From: an uncultured Ruminococcus sp. | GTDB lineage: Bacteria > Bacillota > Clostridia > Oscillospirales > Ruminococcaceae | NCBI GenBank assembly: GCA_900318825.1 | Contig: ONMB01000007.1 | Location: 1-61,551, forward strand | Direction: 5' to 3' | Length of the DNA: 61,551 nt | Shown here: positions 44,828 to 53,809 of the stretch, piece by piece | How the letters are laid out: each line of letters begins with the position of its first letter | Position numbering within the stretch: position 1 is the first letter of the stretch | Notes under the pieces: generated by a model | Told to the model about the DNA's origin: nothing | Database searches by the model: none | What the model saw: the letters and a program-made list of their open reading frames with translations, nothing else | Program-made: the position numbers and the translations under genes

Positions 44828-45901
44828 TCAGCCGCGGCTGATGAAGTCCCTGAGCTGTTTCTCGAAAATATCTCTTATGCGTTCATAGGAGAAGTCCTCA
44901 AGACGGCGGCGCTGTCCGGAAATAATTTCCTCGCGCAGAGCCTTGTCGCGGACGATACGGTCGATAACCGCAGCCGCAAAAACGGGATCCTTGTCGTCGA
45001 TAAGGAAGCCGCTTCCGCCGAGGGTATCGGAAATAGCGCTGGTATCGAGAGCAACTATCGGAACGTCAAAGAACATAGCCTCGACGAGCGGCACACAGAA
45101 GCCCTCATGCTGGCTCATACAGACGAAAACGTCAGCAGCGCGGTAAAAAGCGAGTATCGCGCTGAACTTTATGTGTCCGGTAAACACCACATCGTCAGCA
45201 AGACCGAGAGCTGCGGCATACTTCACGAGTCTGTGGTAGTAGTTCTCCATACCTGAATAAGAGCCGACGAGAATGAGTCTCGACTCGGGATTTATCCTTT
45301 TGTAGCAGTAGAAAGCGCGGATAACGTCCTCCTGCTTCTTATTGGGAGCAATTCTTCCGACAAAGACGAGGTTAGTCTTGCCGTCCCTGTACTTATTCAG
45401 AGTCTCTTCGTCGGGAGCCTGTTTGTAGTCCTCAAAGCGGATAAGTATCGGTCTCACATCAATGGGGCATTTATAGCCCATTTTCAGCAGCTCGCCGCGG
45501 TTGTAGGCAGAGTCTGCGAGGCAGTATTCCACCTTGTCGCGCAGGAACTCAACGCCTTTGTAGCCGTACTCTGTAAGAGCAGTCGCAGCAGCGCTGTACG
45601 GGCGGAAGAACTCCGGCGGTGTGATGTTATGGTAGACCATTATCCTGCGGCATTTGAAGTTATCTATCTTGAAAGTCAGGTCGGTACCGGTGGACTTGTG
45701 GTAGAGAACGATGTCATCGCTCCTGAGTCCCTTGAGCTCTTCAATGCTCTGACCGGAACCGGCAGGCAGTCTTTTGTCGATATTCTCGGCATATATATCA
45801 GTATCAAAGCCCATATCCCTGATAGCACCGCGGAGAGCGATAGTATCGTTGCCTATCGCGTCGCCGAACGACAGAGTGGGCAGAAGCTGAACTATTCTCA
45901 T
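44828..45901 (-). CDS. glycosyltransferase family 4
   Basis: 357 residues. LVFVGRIAPNKKQEDVIRAFYCYKRINPESRLILVGSY and VFVCMSQHEGFCVPLVEAMFFDVPIVALDTSAI mark a GT4 mannosyl- or galactosyltransferase-type enzyme. The ATG overlaps the preceding stop (TAATG). It opens MRIVQLLPTLSFGDAIGNDTIALRGAIR. Confidence 0.9.
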   Translation of the reverse strand: MRIVQLLPTLSFGDAIGNDTIALRGAIRDMGFDTDIYAENIDKRLPAGSGQSIEELKGLRSDDIVLYHKSTGTDLTFKIDNFKCRRIMVYHNITPPEFFRPYSAAATALTEYGYKGVEFLRDKVEYCLADSAYNRGELLKMGYKCPIDVRPILIRFEDYKQAPDEETLNKYRDGKTNLVFVGRIAPNKKQEDVIRAFYCYKRINPESRLILVGSYSGMENYYHRLVKYAAALGLADDVVFTGHIKFSAILAFYRAADVFVCMSQHEGFCVPLVEAMFFDVPIVALDTSAISDTLGGSGFLIDDKDPVFAAAVIDRIVRDKALREEIISGQRRRLEDFSYERIRDIFEKQLRDFISRG

Positions 45902-46386
45902 TACACCCTCTGCTTTCCGAGCTCTTCACGGAGAGCTGCGTTCTCACGCTCAAGGCGGTCAAGTCGGTTGAGGAGCTCCTTCTGAGCGAGCTCGAGCACT
46001 TCTATCCTGCTGCTGTAATCAGGAGCATCTGCGGCATCACCGGCAGCGCCCCTGAGGGTATTGAGCACCTTTGCGGTATTGGCATTGAATTCGTTCTGCT
46101 CAAATACAACGGGCTCAACATAGAACTTTGTGAGCTTTCTGATGACCTTCTTGAAGAAGACCTTGAGCGGATTTCCGCCGAGCTCCTTATAGGGCTGGAT
46201 ATAGTAGTGGGTATTGAGGTAGCTGAGAGCTGTATCGCACTCCTCAATAGAGCCTCCTGAGCTCATATCCACAGCCTTCTCATAGGGAACATCTTCAAAG
46301 CTGAGCATATCCGCAGTGAGGTTCTTCTCCTTGATGCTGCGCTTTATCTCAGCCATTATCTCTTCGATATTGATAGTATTCTCCAT
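45901..46386 (-). CDS. coiled-coil protein of the glycan operon
   Basis: 161 residues. INIEEIMAEIKRSIKEKNLT at the start, then VRKLTKFYVEPVVFEQNEFNANTAKVLNTLRG (about 90-115) and a C-terminal coiled coil VLELAQKELLNRLDRLERENAALREELGKQ. From memory, similar EIM...EI and YVEP..EQN.FNA segments occur at the N-termini of polysaccharide-cluster methyltransferases, so this may be a separated accessory domain of the neighbouring methyltransferase. Not a known enzyme. Confidence 0.75.
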   Translation of the reverse strand: MENTINIEEIMAEIKRSIKEKNLTADMLSFEDVPYEKAVDMSSGGSIEECDTALSYLNTHYYIQPYKELGGNPLKVFFKKVIRKLTKFYVEPVVFEQNEFNANTAKVLNTLRGAAGDAADAPDYSSRIEVLELAQKELLNRLDRLERENAALREELGKQRV

Positions 46387-46404
46387 TATGTCTTTCTTCC
46401 TTCC

Positions 46405-47676
46405 TTATTTTACGGCAATTACCGCATAATCCTGACTTCCGTAGAGTATATCCGAGAGCTCCTTCATTGCCGAGTTGAACTCCTCAGCGCCCTCCAGAGC
46501 GAGCTCCGGTATACTGTGGGGCGGACGGCTGTTCTCGGTAAAGAGCGTCTCTATATTGCGGAAACCTGCCTTTTCGAGGTAATACTTCATAGTGAGCGGG
46601 TGTACCGGCTTTATGTGTGAGGGATCGATATAGAAAGCGTTGGTGTATATTGCGAGCGAGGTGGGGTTGGGAGTTTCGATGATGATGCAGCCGCCCTCGC
46701 TGAGCTTTTCGTAAGCGGTGTTGCAGAGTCTGATTATCTCCTCGGGCTTGAGGTGCTCGACAACCTGACCTACGAAGATACCGTCGAGGTGGTCAACGCC
46801 GGCGAGGAAAGCAGTACCGTCGCCGCAGACAGCCTTGAGTCCCTTGCTGTTGCAGTAGTCAACATACGGCTCATAGATATCCACGCCCTTAGCGGGGATA
46901 TCGTTCTCCTTGAGCAGCGCGAGGAATTCACCTCTGCCGCAGCCGATATCGAGGACTCTCTTCTTGCCGCGGAAATACGGGAGATAGACCTCCTGAGCCT
47001 TCTTTATGCTCTCAATAGAGCCGCGGAAGTGGTTCTCGAAGTCGAAATAATCTATGCAGTCATAGTCCGATTCGCCGGTGGGCGCAGCAGCGGGCACGAT
47101 ATTTGCAGCTGTCTCGCTGTTTGAGCTTACCGGCACATTTCCGGCAGAAAGCTTCTTGATGGTCTTATTGATAGAGCCGAGCTTGACACGCATGAACTCC
47201 GAGTCGCTGTTGAGGTGTTCGAGAGCTATGTTGTTGTTTCTCAGGTTGCTGCTGATAGCGTCGAGGTCATTGCGGATAGCGCTGATAGTTCCGGCGTGAC
47301 CGGTCAGAGCCTGTTCAACGGCGGTTATCCTCTCACCGAGAAAGTCCGAGCCCTTTGAGAGCTCCTCTATGCGCTGTTTGAGCATACTCACGTCCATTTC
47401 AAGGCGCTTATGCTCCTCCGAAGTTCTCGCCTGTTCAGCACTTATCCTTGCAAGCTCCGCATTAAGGCGTGTCTGCTCCGAGCTCATACGCGCACTTTCT
47501 CCGGCAAGCCGAGCCTGTTCCTGAGATATAGCCTCTTCTGCCACTCTTCTTTCGTCAATATCGACCGCAGCAGCTTCAAAAGCCGGCAATATACCGCCGT
47601 AGAGCTTCTTTTTGAGCTTGCCCTTCAAGCCTTTCTGCGCGTCAAATTCTTCGAGAAATTTCAAAACATTATTCAT
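46405..47676 (-). CDS. SAM methyltransferase with long N-terminal coiled coil
   Basis: 423 residues. Residues about 20-200 are a continuous heptad coiled coil (QEQARLAGESARMSSEQTRL and on). Residues about 225-420 are a class I methyltransferase: VLDIGCGRGEFLALLKEND (motif I), GVDIYEP, DGIFVGQVVEHL and GGCIIIETPNPTSL. Its position right after Wzt makes it a candidate chain-end methyltransferase. The start at 47676 follows GGAG at the Wzt stop, implying coupling. Confidence 0.87.
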   Translation of the reverse strand: MNNVLKFLEEFDAQKGLKGKLKKKLYGGILPAFEAAAVDIDERRVAEEAISQEQARLAGESARMSSEQTRLNAELARISAEQARTSEEHKRLEMDVSMLKQRIEELSKGSDFLGERITAVEQALTGHAGTISAIRNDLDAISSNLRNNNIALEHLNSDSEFMRVKLGSINKTIKKLSAGNVPVSSNSETAANIVPAAAPTGESDYDCIDYFDFENHFRGSIESIKKAQEVYLPYFRGKKRVLDIGCGRGEFLALLKENDIPAKGVDIYEPYVDYCNSKGLKAVCGDGTAFLAGVDHLDGIFVGQVVEHLKPEEIIRLCNTAYEKLSEGGCIIIETPNPTSLAIYTNAFYIDPSHIKPVHPLTMKYYLEKAGFRNIETLFTENSRPPHSIPELALEGAEEFNSAMKELSDILYGSQDYAVIAVK

Positions 47677-47678
47677 TA

Positions 47679-48953
47679 TCAGATACTCCATTTATGGTCG
47701 ATGCGCGAGATACCCACATCTCCCGAGCGCGTAATCATTTCGATTTTATAAGCCTCGCGGAAGTAATCCACGGGTATGCCGTCACCTGTCTCGATAGCGA
47801 AATCGAGGAGATATTCGCCTGCAAGCAGTCCGACATTTTTCAGAACGAGCTCAGCCGTACCGCTCTTTGTGAGCTCAAATTCCGGCAGCTTGTCTATACG
47901 GGTATTCGTGCCGTAGCACTGAACTCCGTCGCGGTTGAAGATACCTATGCCCATGACAGCGTCCGGTATTTTTTCCTTGACAGTATAGTCTATGCGGAAG
48001 ATGATGTCCTCACCTGTACGGAAAACGCGCTGTTCTGCACCGTCGGAGGTAAAAGCGGTTATCTTTTTTATCCTTGCCTTACCGCTTCCCCAGCGCTTGC
48101 TGTCGCCTGACGCTTCATCTTCGGTGTCCGCCTGAGCAGCTTTACTGCCCTCAGCATTTTTCTGTTCCTCCTCAGCCTTTTTGGCGAGCTCCTTCTTGGT
48201 ATTTTCCTGGAGCTTCTGTCCCATATAGTCGAGGTATTCGAGGTCTGTCTCCTTCGGAGGTCCCTCTGCGCGGATAAGTCCCTCGTGTATCCATATAGAG
48301 CGGTCGCATATCTGCTCTATCTGACCGAGCGAGTGCGAAACAATGACGATAGTCGTACCCTGAGCCTTTATCTCCTTGAGCTTGTTGAAGCACTTCGCCT
48401 GGAAATTCGCGTCACCGACGGCAAGTATCTCGTCGATGAGGAGAATATCCGCGTCAACGTTTATGGCTACGGAGAAAGCGAGTCTCATATACATACCGGA
48501 GGAGTAAGTTCTTACCGGGTTATCAATGAACTCCTCCAGCTCGGAGAAATCGACGATATCCTTGAGACGCGCGTCTATCTCCTTCTTGGTAAGACCGAAT
48601 ATAGCGGCATTGGTGTAGATATTCTCTCTGCCGCTCATATCCGGGTGGAAGCCTGCTCCGAGCTCGATAAGGCTGGAAACTCTTCCGTTCATGGTTATAG
48701 TACCGCTGTCGGGGTACATTATCCTTGTGAGCAGCTTGAGCGTTGTACTCTTACCGCAGCCGTTATGACCGATAAGGCCGACAGCCTCGCCTTTTTTAAC
48801 GGTAAAGCTGATGCCCTTGAGGACCTGTCTGAGCTCATACTTGTTCCTTTTGCGGAAAAGCAGTCTCTCCTTGAGCTGAGCGCCCTTATCGAGATAGACC
48901 TTGAAGTTCTTGGTTATATTATTTACTTCGATAGCTGTTTCATTCCGAGCCAT
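47679..48953 (-). CDS. ABC transporter ATPase for polysaccharide export (Wzt/TagH-like)
   Basis: 424 residues. Walker A GHNGCGKSTTLKLL (about 60), signature YSSGMYMRLAFSV, Walker B DILLIDEILAVGD. After a Lys/Glu-rich linker (about 245-280) a C-terminal beta-sandwich (about 290-424, KITAFTSDGAEQRVFRTGEDIIFRIDY) resembles Wzt carbohydrate-binding domains that recognise the glycan end. It works with the upstream permease; the ATG overlaps the permease stop (TAATG). Confidence 0.93.
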   Translation of the reverse strand: MARNETAIEVNNITKNFKVYLDKGAQLKERLLFRKRNKYELRQVLKGISFTVKKGEAVGLIGHNGCGKSTTLKLLTRIMYPDSGTITMNGRVSSLIELGAGFHPDMSGRENIYTNAAIFGLTKKEIDARLKDIVDFSELEEFIDNPVRTYSSGMYMRLAFSVAINVDADILLIDEILAVGDANFQAKCFNKLKEIKAQGTTIVIVSHSLGQIEQICDRSIWIHEGLIRAEGPPKETDLEYLDYMGQKLQENTKKELAKKAEEEQKNAEGSKAAQADTEDEASGDSKRWGSGKARIKKITAFTSDGAEQRVFRTGEDIIFRIDYTVKEKIPDAVMGIGIFNRDGVQCYGTNTRIDKLPEFELTKSGTAELVLKNVGLLAGEYLLDFAIETGDGIPVDYFREAYKIEMITRSGDVGISRIDHKWSI

Positions 48954-49729
48954 TATAATTCCTCCGCAAAGTGTTTCTGGAGCTTATTGAAAACAAGACA
49001 GCCGATCAGCAGGAAGAATATTCCGAGAGCCGTTGCGGAAAGCAGCGACGAAAGATCAGGGAAGGTCTTGTCATAGAGAACTGACCTGTAACACTCGATA
49101 ACATGAGTCATAGGGTTTATGTTGAAAACCGGCTGGAGTCTCTCCGGAACGATAGATTTATCGTACATAATGGGAGTCATATACATCCACGCCATAGAAA
49201 TGATGCCGAGGATATGTTCGAGGTCTCTGAAGTAGACGGTAACAGCCGAAGTGAGCATAGCCATACCGAGGGCGAGGATATATTCCACGACCATTATGAC
49301 CGGCAGAGCGAACAGCGCAAGGAAGTTCACCCCGACGCCGGTTATGACAATGACGGCAAAAATTACTATGAAGCAGAGCAGCATATTGACAAAGCAGCTC
49401 GTGACGTACGAGATAGGTATGACCATTCGCGGGAAGTAAATTTTCTTGACGAGGTCTTTTTGCGCCACGACCGAAGCAGCTCCGACCGTTATCGACGATG
49501 AGAAGAATATCCACGGTATCAGGGCGACAAAAAGGTAAAGGTAGTATCTCTCGATGTTGGATTTGAGAATGAACGAGAAGACCATAGTGTAGACGATTAG
49601 CTGGAACAGCGGATTTATGAATGTCCAGAGGAAGCCGAGAACGGAGCCTTTGTAGCGCCCTCTGAGGTCCTTCTTGACGAGGCTGAATATCATTTGCCTG
49701 TAAGCATAGAGTTCTTTTAACGTATTCAT
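48953..49729 (-). CDS. ABC-2 polysaccharide export permease (Wzm/TagG-like)
   Basis: 258 residues with six TM helices: KKDLRGRYKGSVLGFLWTFINPLFQL (the family entry) and a C-terminal SLLSATALGIFFLLIGCLVF. Together with Wzt it pushes an undecaprenyl-linked glycan across the membrane. First gene of the eleven-gene operon, about 40 nt from its promoter. Confidence 0.95.
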   Translation of the reverse strand: MNTLKELYAYRQMIFSLVKKDLRGRYKGSVLGFLWTFINPLFQLIVYTMVFSFILKSNIERYYLYLFVALIPWIFFSSSITVGAASVVAQKDLVKKIYFPRMVIPISYVTSCFVNMLLCFIVIFAVIVITGVGVNFLALFALPVIMVVEYILALGMAMLTSAVTVYFRDLEHILGIISMAWMYMTPIMYDKSIVPERLQPVFNINPMTHVIECYRSVLYDKTFPDLSSLLSATALGIFFLLIGCLVFNKLQKHFAEEL

Positions 49730-49773
49730 TTATATCTCCTTCAAATACACACAATTTTCCATTGTATCATTTA

Positions 49774-49802
49774 ATTATATCATATGATAGAATAACTGTC
49801 AA
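49774..49802 (-). promoter_or_regulatory. promoter of the surface-glycan operon
   Basis: TTGACA (49797-49802), 17 bp, TATAAT (49774-49779), extended -10 TGA. Full consensus; nothing else is seen between 49803 and 49858. Confidence 0.92.
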
Positions 49803-49857
49803 TCGTGATATTGCCGAAAAATCACGACATTCCGGCAAAAAACTGTCATTTTTACGT

Positions 49858-49885
49858 CAAAAAAGCAGTCCCCGGAAGAACTGCT
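49858..49885 (-). terminator. terminator after rlmH
   Basis: AGCAGTTC/GGACTGCT stem (49864-49885) followed by T6 on the minus strand; the stem begins at the last base of the rlmH TGA. Confidence 0.85.
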
Positions 49886-50358
49886 CATTTATGGTACTTA
49901 CCACCTGTATTTATCTGGAAAGCACGGTATATCTGCTCCAGCAGCATAACACGCGCGAGCTGGTGCGGGAAGGTCATCTTCGACATCGAGAGCTTCAGTC
50001 CGCCCATAGCCTTTATCTCGGGATCGAGCCCGAAGGAGCTGCCTATGATAAAGGTCACGGTGCTCTGACCGCTCACACCGGCTTCTGAGATGCGCTCTGC
50101 GAGCTCCGGACTGCTGAGCTGCTTGCCCTCAATGCACATAGGCACGATAAGTCCCGAAGCATAGCGCTTTATCTGTTCAGCCTCCTTGCGGAGAGCAGCA
50201 GCTATCTCCTTGTCGGAGGGCTGGTCACTGAGTCTGCACTCGTCGAGCTCGTGAAGTTCGAAGGTACAATATCGTCCGAGCCGCTTGATATACTCCGCAC
50301 AGGCGTTCCTGAGGTAGTCCTCCTTGAGTTTACCGATAACTATCAGCTTTATGGTCAT
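49885..50358 (-). CDS. rlmH: 23S rRNA pseudouridine-1915 N3-methyltransferase RlmH
   Basis: 157 residues, the usual SPOUT length. VTFIIGSSFGLDPEIKAMGGLKLSMSKMTFPHQLARVMLLEQIYRAFQINTGGKYHK is the full C-terminal trefoil knot with the SAM site. It methylates pseudouridine 1915 in helix 69. Start overlaps the MBL gene stop (TGATG). Terminal gene of the aroB operon. Confidence 0.97.
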   Translation of the reverse strand: MTIKLIVIGKLKEDYLRNACAEYIKRLGRYCTFELHELDECRLSDQPSDKEIAAALRKEAEQIKRYASGLIVPMCIEGKQLSSPELAERISEAGVSGQSTVTFIIGSSFGLDPEIKAMGGLKLSMSKMTFPHQLARVMLLEQIYRAFQINTGGKYHK

Positions 50359-51143
50359 CAGAAAATAACAGCTCCTCCCTGAGTCTCGACAGGCGCAACG
50401 CCCATAAGGTAGTCTTTTCCGCGGACAAATCCCGAAAGACCGGCTTCGACTGTTCTGTCAGCAATCGCCGGGCGGTTGTTGTCCTGACTGAGGTGCCCGA
50501 GCAGAATATGGGTAGTACCGCGGCTTATGAGACTTGCAGCCTGAACCGCACAGTCGTCATTTGAAAGGTGTCCGTTCTGCGAGAGTATGCGTTCCTTGAG
50601 GTACAGCGGATAGGGACCTGTCCGGAGCATATTCTCGTCATAATTGGCTTCGAGCATAACGAGCCGGCAGCCTTCAAGTGCCTGATCGACCTCCGGCGTA
50701 ACGTGACCGAGGTCGGTGCATACGGCACAGTATTTATCGTCGCCGGTATGTATCTTATAGCCGCAGCTCTGAATAGCGTCGTGCGGCGTATTGAAGCAGC
50801 TTATCTCCATATCCGCGCAGGAGATAGAGATGCCGCTCATATCTATGACCGGCGAACCCGGTGCTATCTTTCCCCCGTCACAGAGCCGCTGGAGCGTCCT
50901 CTTCTGACCGTAGATCGGCAGGGAGGTTTTCTTGCTGAGCATAGCGAGTCCGGCGATGTGATCGGAGTGCTCGTGCGTGATAAAGACCGCCCTTATCGCC
51001 GAAAGGGGGATATTATTGACCTCAAGGGCTGCGGAAAGCCTTTTGAAGCTGACACCGCAGTCGATGAGAATGCCCTGCTTTTCATTGCCGATGAAGGTAG
51101 AATTCCCCTTGCTGGAGCTGAAAAGAGGATATATCCTTGCCAT
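50358..51143 (-). CDS. metallo-beta-lactamase-fold hydrolase (YycJ/WalJ-like)
   Basis: 261 residues. Metal motif FITHEHSDHIAGLAML (about 54-69) and later LMLEANYD and HLSQDNNRP. The start SSSKGNSTFI is typical of YycJ/WalJ, a putative exonuclease linked to the WalKR system or mismatch repair. Neighbour rlmH follows walJ in many Firmicutes. No walK or walR is nearby. Confidence 0.9.
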   Translation of the reverse strand: MARIYPLFSSSKGNSTFIGNEKQGILIDCGVSFKRLSAALEVNNIPLSAIRAVFITHEHSDHIAGLAMLSKKTSLPIYGQKRTLQRLCDGGKIAPGSPVIDMSGISISCADMEISCFNTPHDAIQSCGYKIHTGDDKYCAVCTDLGHVTPEVDQALEGCRLVMLEANYDENMLRTGPYPLYLKERILSQNGHLSNDDCAVQAASLISRGTTHILLGHLSQDNNRPAIADRTVEAGLSGFVRGKDYLMGVAPVETQGGAVIF

Positions 51144-51173
51144 TGTAAAATCTTCTCCGTTTCTGAGGGAAAA

Positions 51174-52598
51174 TCAGCCTATTTTATTAATCTCTGTACC
51201 CTGACGAGTCTCCTTAATCTCATAGCCGAGAGCAGCGATCTTGTCGCGAAGCTCGTCTGCGAGGGCGAAGTTCTTATCCTTACGGGCAGCCTTGCGCTGT
51301 TCAGCAAGTTCGAGCACCTCTGCCGGGATATCAGCGGTATTTCCGGAAGCGGAAGCACTTGCCTTCTCCTCAGCCTTCTTTACGAGGTCAAATCCGAGGA
51401 CCTTGTCGAATTCAGCGATGAGTGCCAGCTTTGTAGCCGCATTTGCCTTGGACTTGAGCACATCATAGAGAACGGTTATACCCATAGCTGTATTGAGATC
51501 GTTGTCAAGAGCGTCCGTGAACAGCTTGTAGAGTCTGTCGTACTCAGCCTTGTCAACATCGCCGGACTTATCCTGAGTCAGCGGAGCTATCTTAGCAACG
51601 AGCTTATTGAATGTAGTAACAGCATTGTCGAGGTTCTCCCACGAGAATACCAGCGACTTGCGGTAGTGTGAAAGCAGGCAGAAATACCTGTAAACCAGCG
51701 GATCGTAGCCCTTTTCCTGAAGGAGCGATACTGTGAGGAATTCGCCCTTGCTCTTGCTCATCTTGCCGCTGTTGGTGTTGAGGTGATGAACGTGGAACCA
51801 GTAGTTGCACCACTTGTGACCGAGGTAAGCCTCAGACTGAGCTATCTCGTTGGTGTGGTGCGGAAAAGCGTTGTCGATACCGCCGCAGTGGAGGTCGAGG
51901 TACTCGCCAAGGTTCTTCATGCTGATGCAGGAGCACTCGATGTGCCAGCCGGGATAGCCCACACCCCACGGAGACTCCCACTTGAGCTCCTGATCGTCGA
52001 ACTTGGACTTTGTGAACCAGAGCACGAAATCAGCCTTATTGCGCTTGTTTCCGTCCTCCTCAACGCCTTCTCTCACGCCGACCTCGAGGTCTTCCTCGCT
52101 GAAATCTCCGAAAACGTAATATTTCTCGAGCTTCGAGGTGTCGAAGTAGATATTGCCGCCGGCTTCATAAGCGTAACCCTTGTCCATAAGGGAGGATATA
52201 ACGCGGATAAACTCGTCGATGTAGGTAGTTGCGGGCACAACGACGTCCGGAGTCTTGATATTGAGCTTTGCGCAGTCAGCAAAGAAAGCGTCCGTGTAGA
52301 ACTTAGCTATCTCCATAACTGTCTTGTGCTCACGCTTAGCGCCCTTGAGCATCTTGTCGTCGCCGGTATCACCGTCGCTTGTGAGGTGACCGACGTCAGT
52401 GATGTTCATAACACGCTTTACGTCGAGACCTGTGAATCGGAGGTACTTCTCGAGAACGTCCTCCATGATATAGCTTCTGAGGTTGCCGATGTGGGCAAAG
52501 TGGTAAACTGTCGGGCCGCAGGTATACATACTTACCTTGCCGGCTTCATTGGGGATAAACTCCTCTTTTTTATGTGAAAGTGAATTATATAACTGCAT
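51174..52598 (-). CDS. cysS: cysteinyl-tRNA synthetase
   Basis: 474 residues. HIGH-like HIGNLRSYIMEDVLE, the KMSKSKGEF loop (about 268), and the zinc residues in CGPTVY (Cys about 28) and WHIECS (about 205) with the downstream His-Glu pair. It charges tRNA-Cys. It follows aroB by 46 nt and has GGAGGAAT before its start. The T-box upstream of aroB reads a Cys codon, matching its role. Confidence 0.97.
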   Translation of the reverse strand: MQLYNSLSHKKEEFIPNEAGKVSMYTCGPTVYHFAHIGNLRSYIMEDVLEKYLRFTGLDVKRVMNITDVGHLTSDGDTGDDKMLKGAKREHKTVMEIAKFYTDAFFADCAKLNIKTPDVVVPATTYIDEFIRVISSLMDKGYAYEAGGNIYFDTSKLEKYYVFGDFSEEDLEVGVREGVEEDGNKRNKADFVLWFTKSKFDDQELKWESPWGVGYPGWHIECSCISMKNLGEYLDLHCGGIDNAFPHHTNEIAQSEAYLGHKWCNYWFHVHHLNTNSGKMSKSKGEFLTVSLLQEKGYDPLVYRYFCLLSHYRKSLVFSWENLDNAVTTFNKLVAKIAPLTQDKSGDVDKAEYDRLYKLFTDALDNDLNTAMGITVLYDVLKSKANAATKLALIAEFDKVLGFDLVKKAEEKASASASGNTADIPAEVLELAEQRKAARKDKNFALADELRDKIAALGYEIKETRQGTEINKIG

Positions 52599-52644
52599 AA
52601 TATTCCTCCTGTCTGTTTTTTGCTGGACTCCGCCAATGGCACGG

Positions 52645-53757
52645 TCACATCATATTTATTATTTCTCTTGCGAGCTCCTCCGAAACAGGAAGAGCGTACT
52701 GTCCGCCGTCGAACTCCTTTATCGCGCCGATGCCGTCCTGAAGCACGAAGCGCAGCTTGCCGTCGCGGACCTTCTTATCGGTGTAGAGCTTCTTGACGAG
52801 AGCCTCGCGGTCGATGTAATCCGGTACAGCAGTGGGGAGCTTTGCCTTTCCGAGCAGAGCCTTCACACGCTCAACGTCCTCGTCAGAGCAGTAGCCGAGC
52901 TTCTTTGCGAGCAGCACCTCTGCAACGAGTCCGATAGAAACAGCCTCGCCGTGGAGCAGCTTGTAGCCGCTGACGGTCTCGATAGCTCTGCCGACCGTGT
53001 GACCGAGGTTGAGCACTTCGCGGAGACCGCTCTCGCGCTCGTCCTTCATAACAACATTGTACTTTATACGGCAATTCTCAGCAGCGATATGTCCGCAGAC
53101 CTCATCGTCGAAAGCGAATATCCTGTCCATATTCGTGTCGAGGTAGTCGAAGAGCTCACTGCTTGCGAGGCAGGCGTGTTTAATAGTCTCTGCAAGACCG
53201 CTCGAGAGCTGTCTTGGCGGGAGAGTTTTCCACGCTGATATGTCGATATAGACCTTTTCCGGCTGATTGAACATTCCGATGAGATTAGTTGCGAGCGGCG
53301 TATCAACGGCAGTTTTTCCGCCTACGGAAGCGTCAGCGGCTGCAAGGAGAGTCGTCGCATAATTGATGAAGGGGACGCCCCTGCCGTAAGTTCCTGCAAC
53401 AAATCCTGCTATATCCGTAACGACGCCTCCGCCGACAGCGATGATACAGCAATCGCGGCGGTATCCCTTTTCGAGCATAGTGTCCTCGATGAATTCCTTA
53501 GTCTCACGAGTCTTGCTCGTCTCGCCTGCCGGAAATACGATAAGGTCGCACTTATAGCCGTTTTTCTCCAGCAGACCGCATATTTTCTCCGCGTAGAGCT
53601 CCTTGACATTGCTGTCTGTTACCACGGCAAATTTTCTGATATTGCCAACAAGTCCTGCATTGATGTCATCGATGAGCTTCTGCTCGAGTTCGTGACCGAC
53701 CTCTATCTCGTAGCTGTCGTCAACGATTTTTTTGAGTTCAACGTTGAATACGCTCAT
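52645..53757 (-). CDS. aroB: 3-dehydroquinate synthase
   Basis: 370 residues. Family motifs: GGGVVTDIAGFVAGTYGRGV (NAD site), ADASVGGKTAVDTP, NLGHTVGRAIE (His metal ligand) and HGEAVSIGLVAE. Second step of the shikimate pathway, from DAHP to dehydroquinate. Start ATG 53757 after AGGTGA; an upstream GTG at 53766 overlaps that site. It is first behind a T-box that reads Cys, not an aromatic codon. Confidence 0.96.
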   Translation of the reverse strand: MSVFNVELKKIVDDSYEIEVGHELEQKLIDDINAGLVGNIRKFAVVTDSNVKELYAEKICGLLEKNGYKCDLIVFPAGETSKTRETKEFIEDTMLEKGYRRDCCIIAVGGGVVTDIAGFVAGTYGRGVPFINYATTLLAAADASVGGKTAVDTPLATNLIGMFNQPEKVYIDISAWKTLPPRQLSSGLAETIKHACLASSELFDYLDTNMDRIFAFDDEVCGHIAAENCRIKYNVVMKDERESGLREVLNLGHTVGRAIETVSGYKLLHGEAVSIGLVAEVLLAKKLGYCSDEDVERVKALLGKAKLPTAVPDYIDREALVKKLYTDKKVRDGKLRFVLQDGIGAIKEFDGGQYALPVSEELAREIINMM

Positions 53758-53778
53758 AATTTTCACCTGCTAAAAAAT

Positions 53779-53809
53779 AATAAAGCCCCCTGTGAATGAC
53801 ACAGGAGGC
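53779..53809 (-). terminator. T-box terminator
   Basis: GCCTCCTGTG/CACAGGGGGC (53800-53809, 53785-53794) with a 5-nt loop and a T-rich run (TTTATTATTTTTT) on the minus strand; it overlaps the antiterminator region after TGGAACCGCG. Confidence 0.93.

Noticed and set aside
50568-51671. 367-residue plus-strand open frame
   Set aside because: Antisense over the MBL-fold gene and cysS, both with catalytic motifs; no independent signals.
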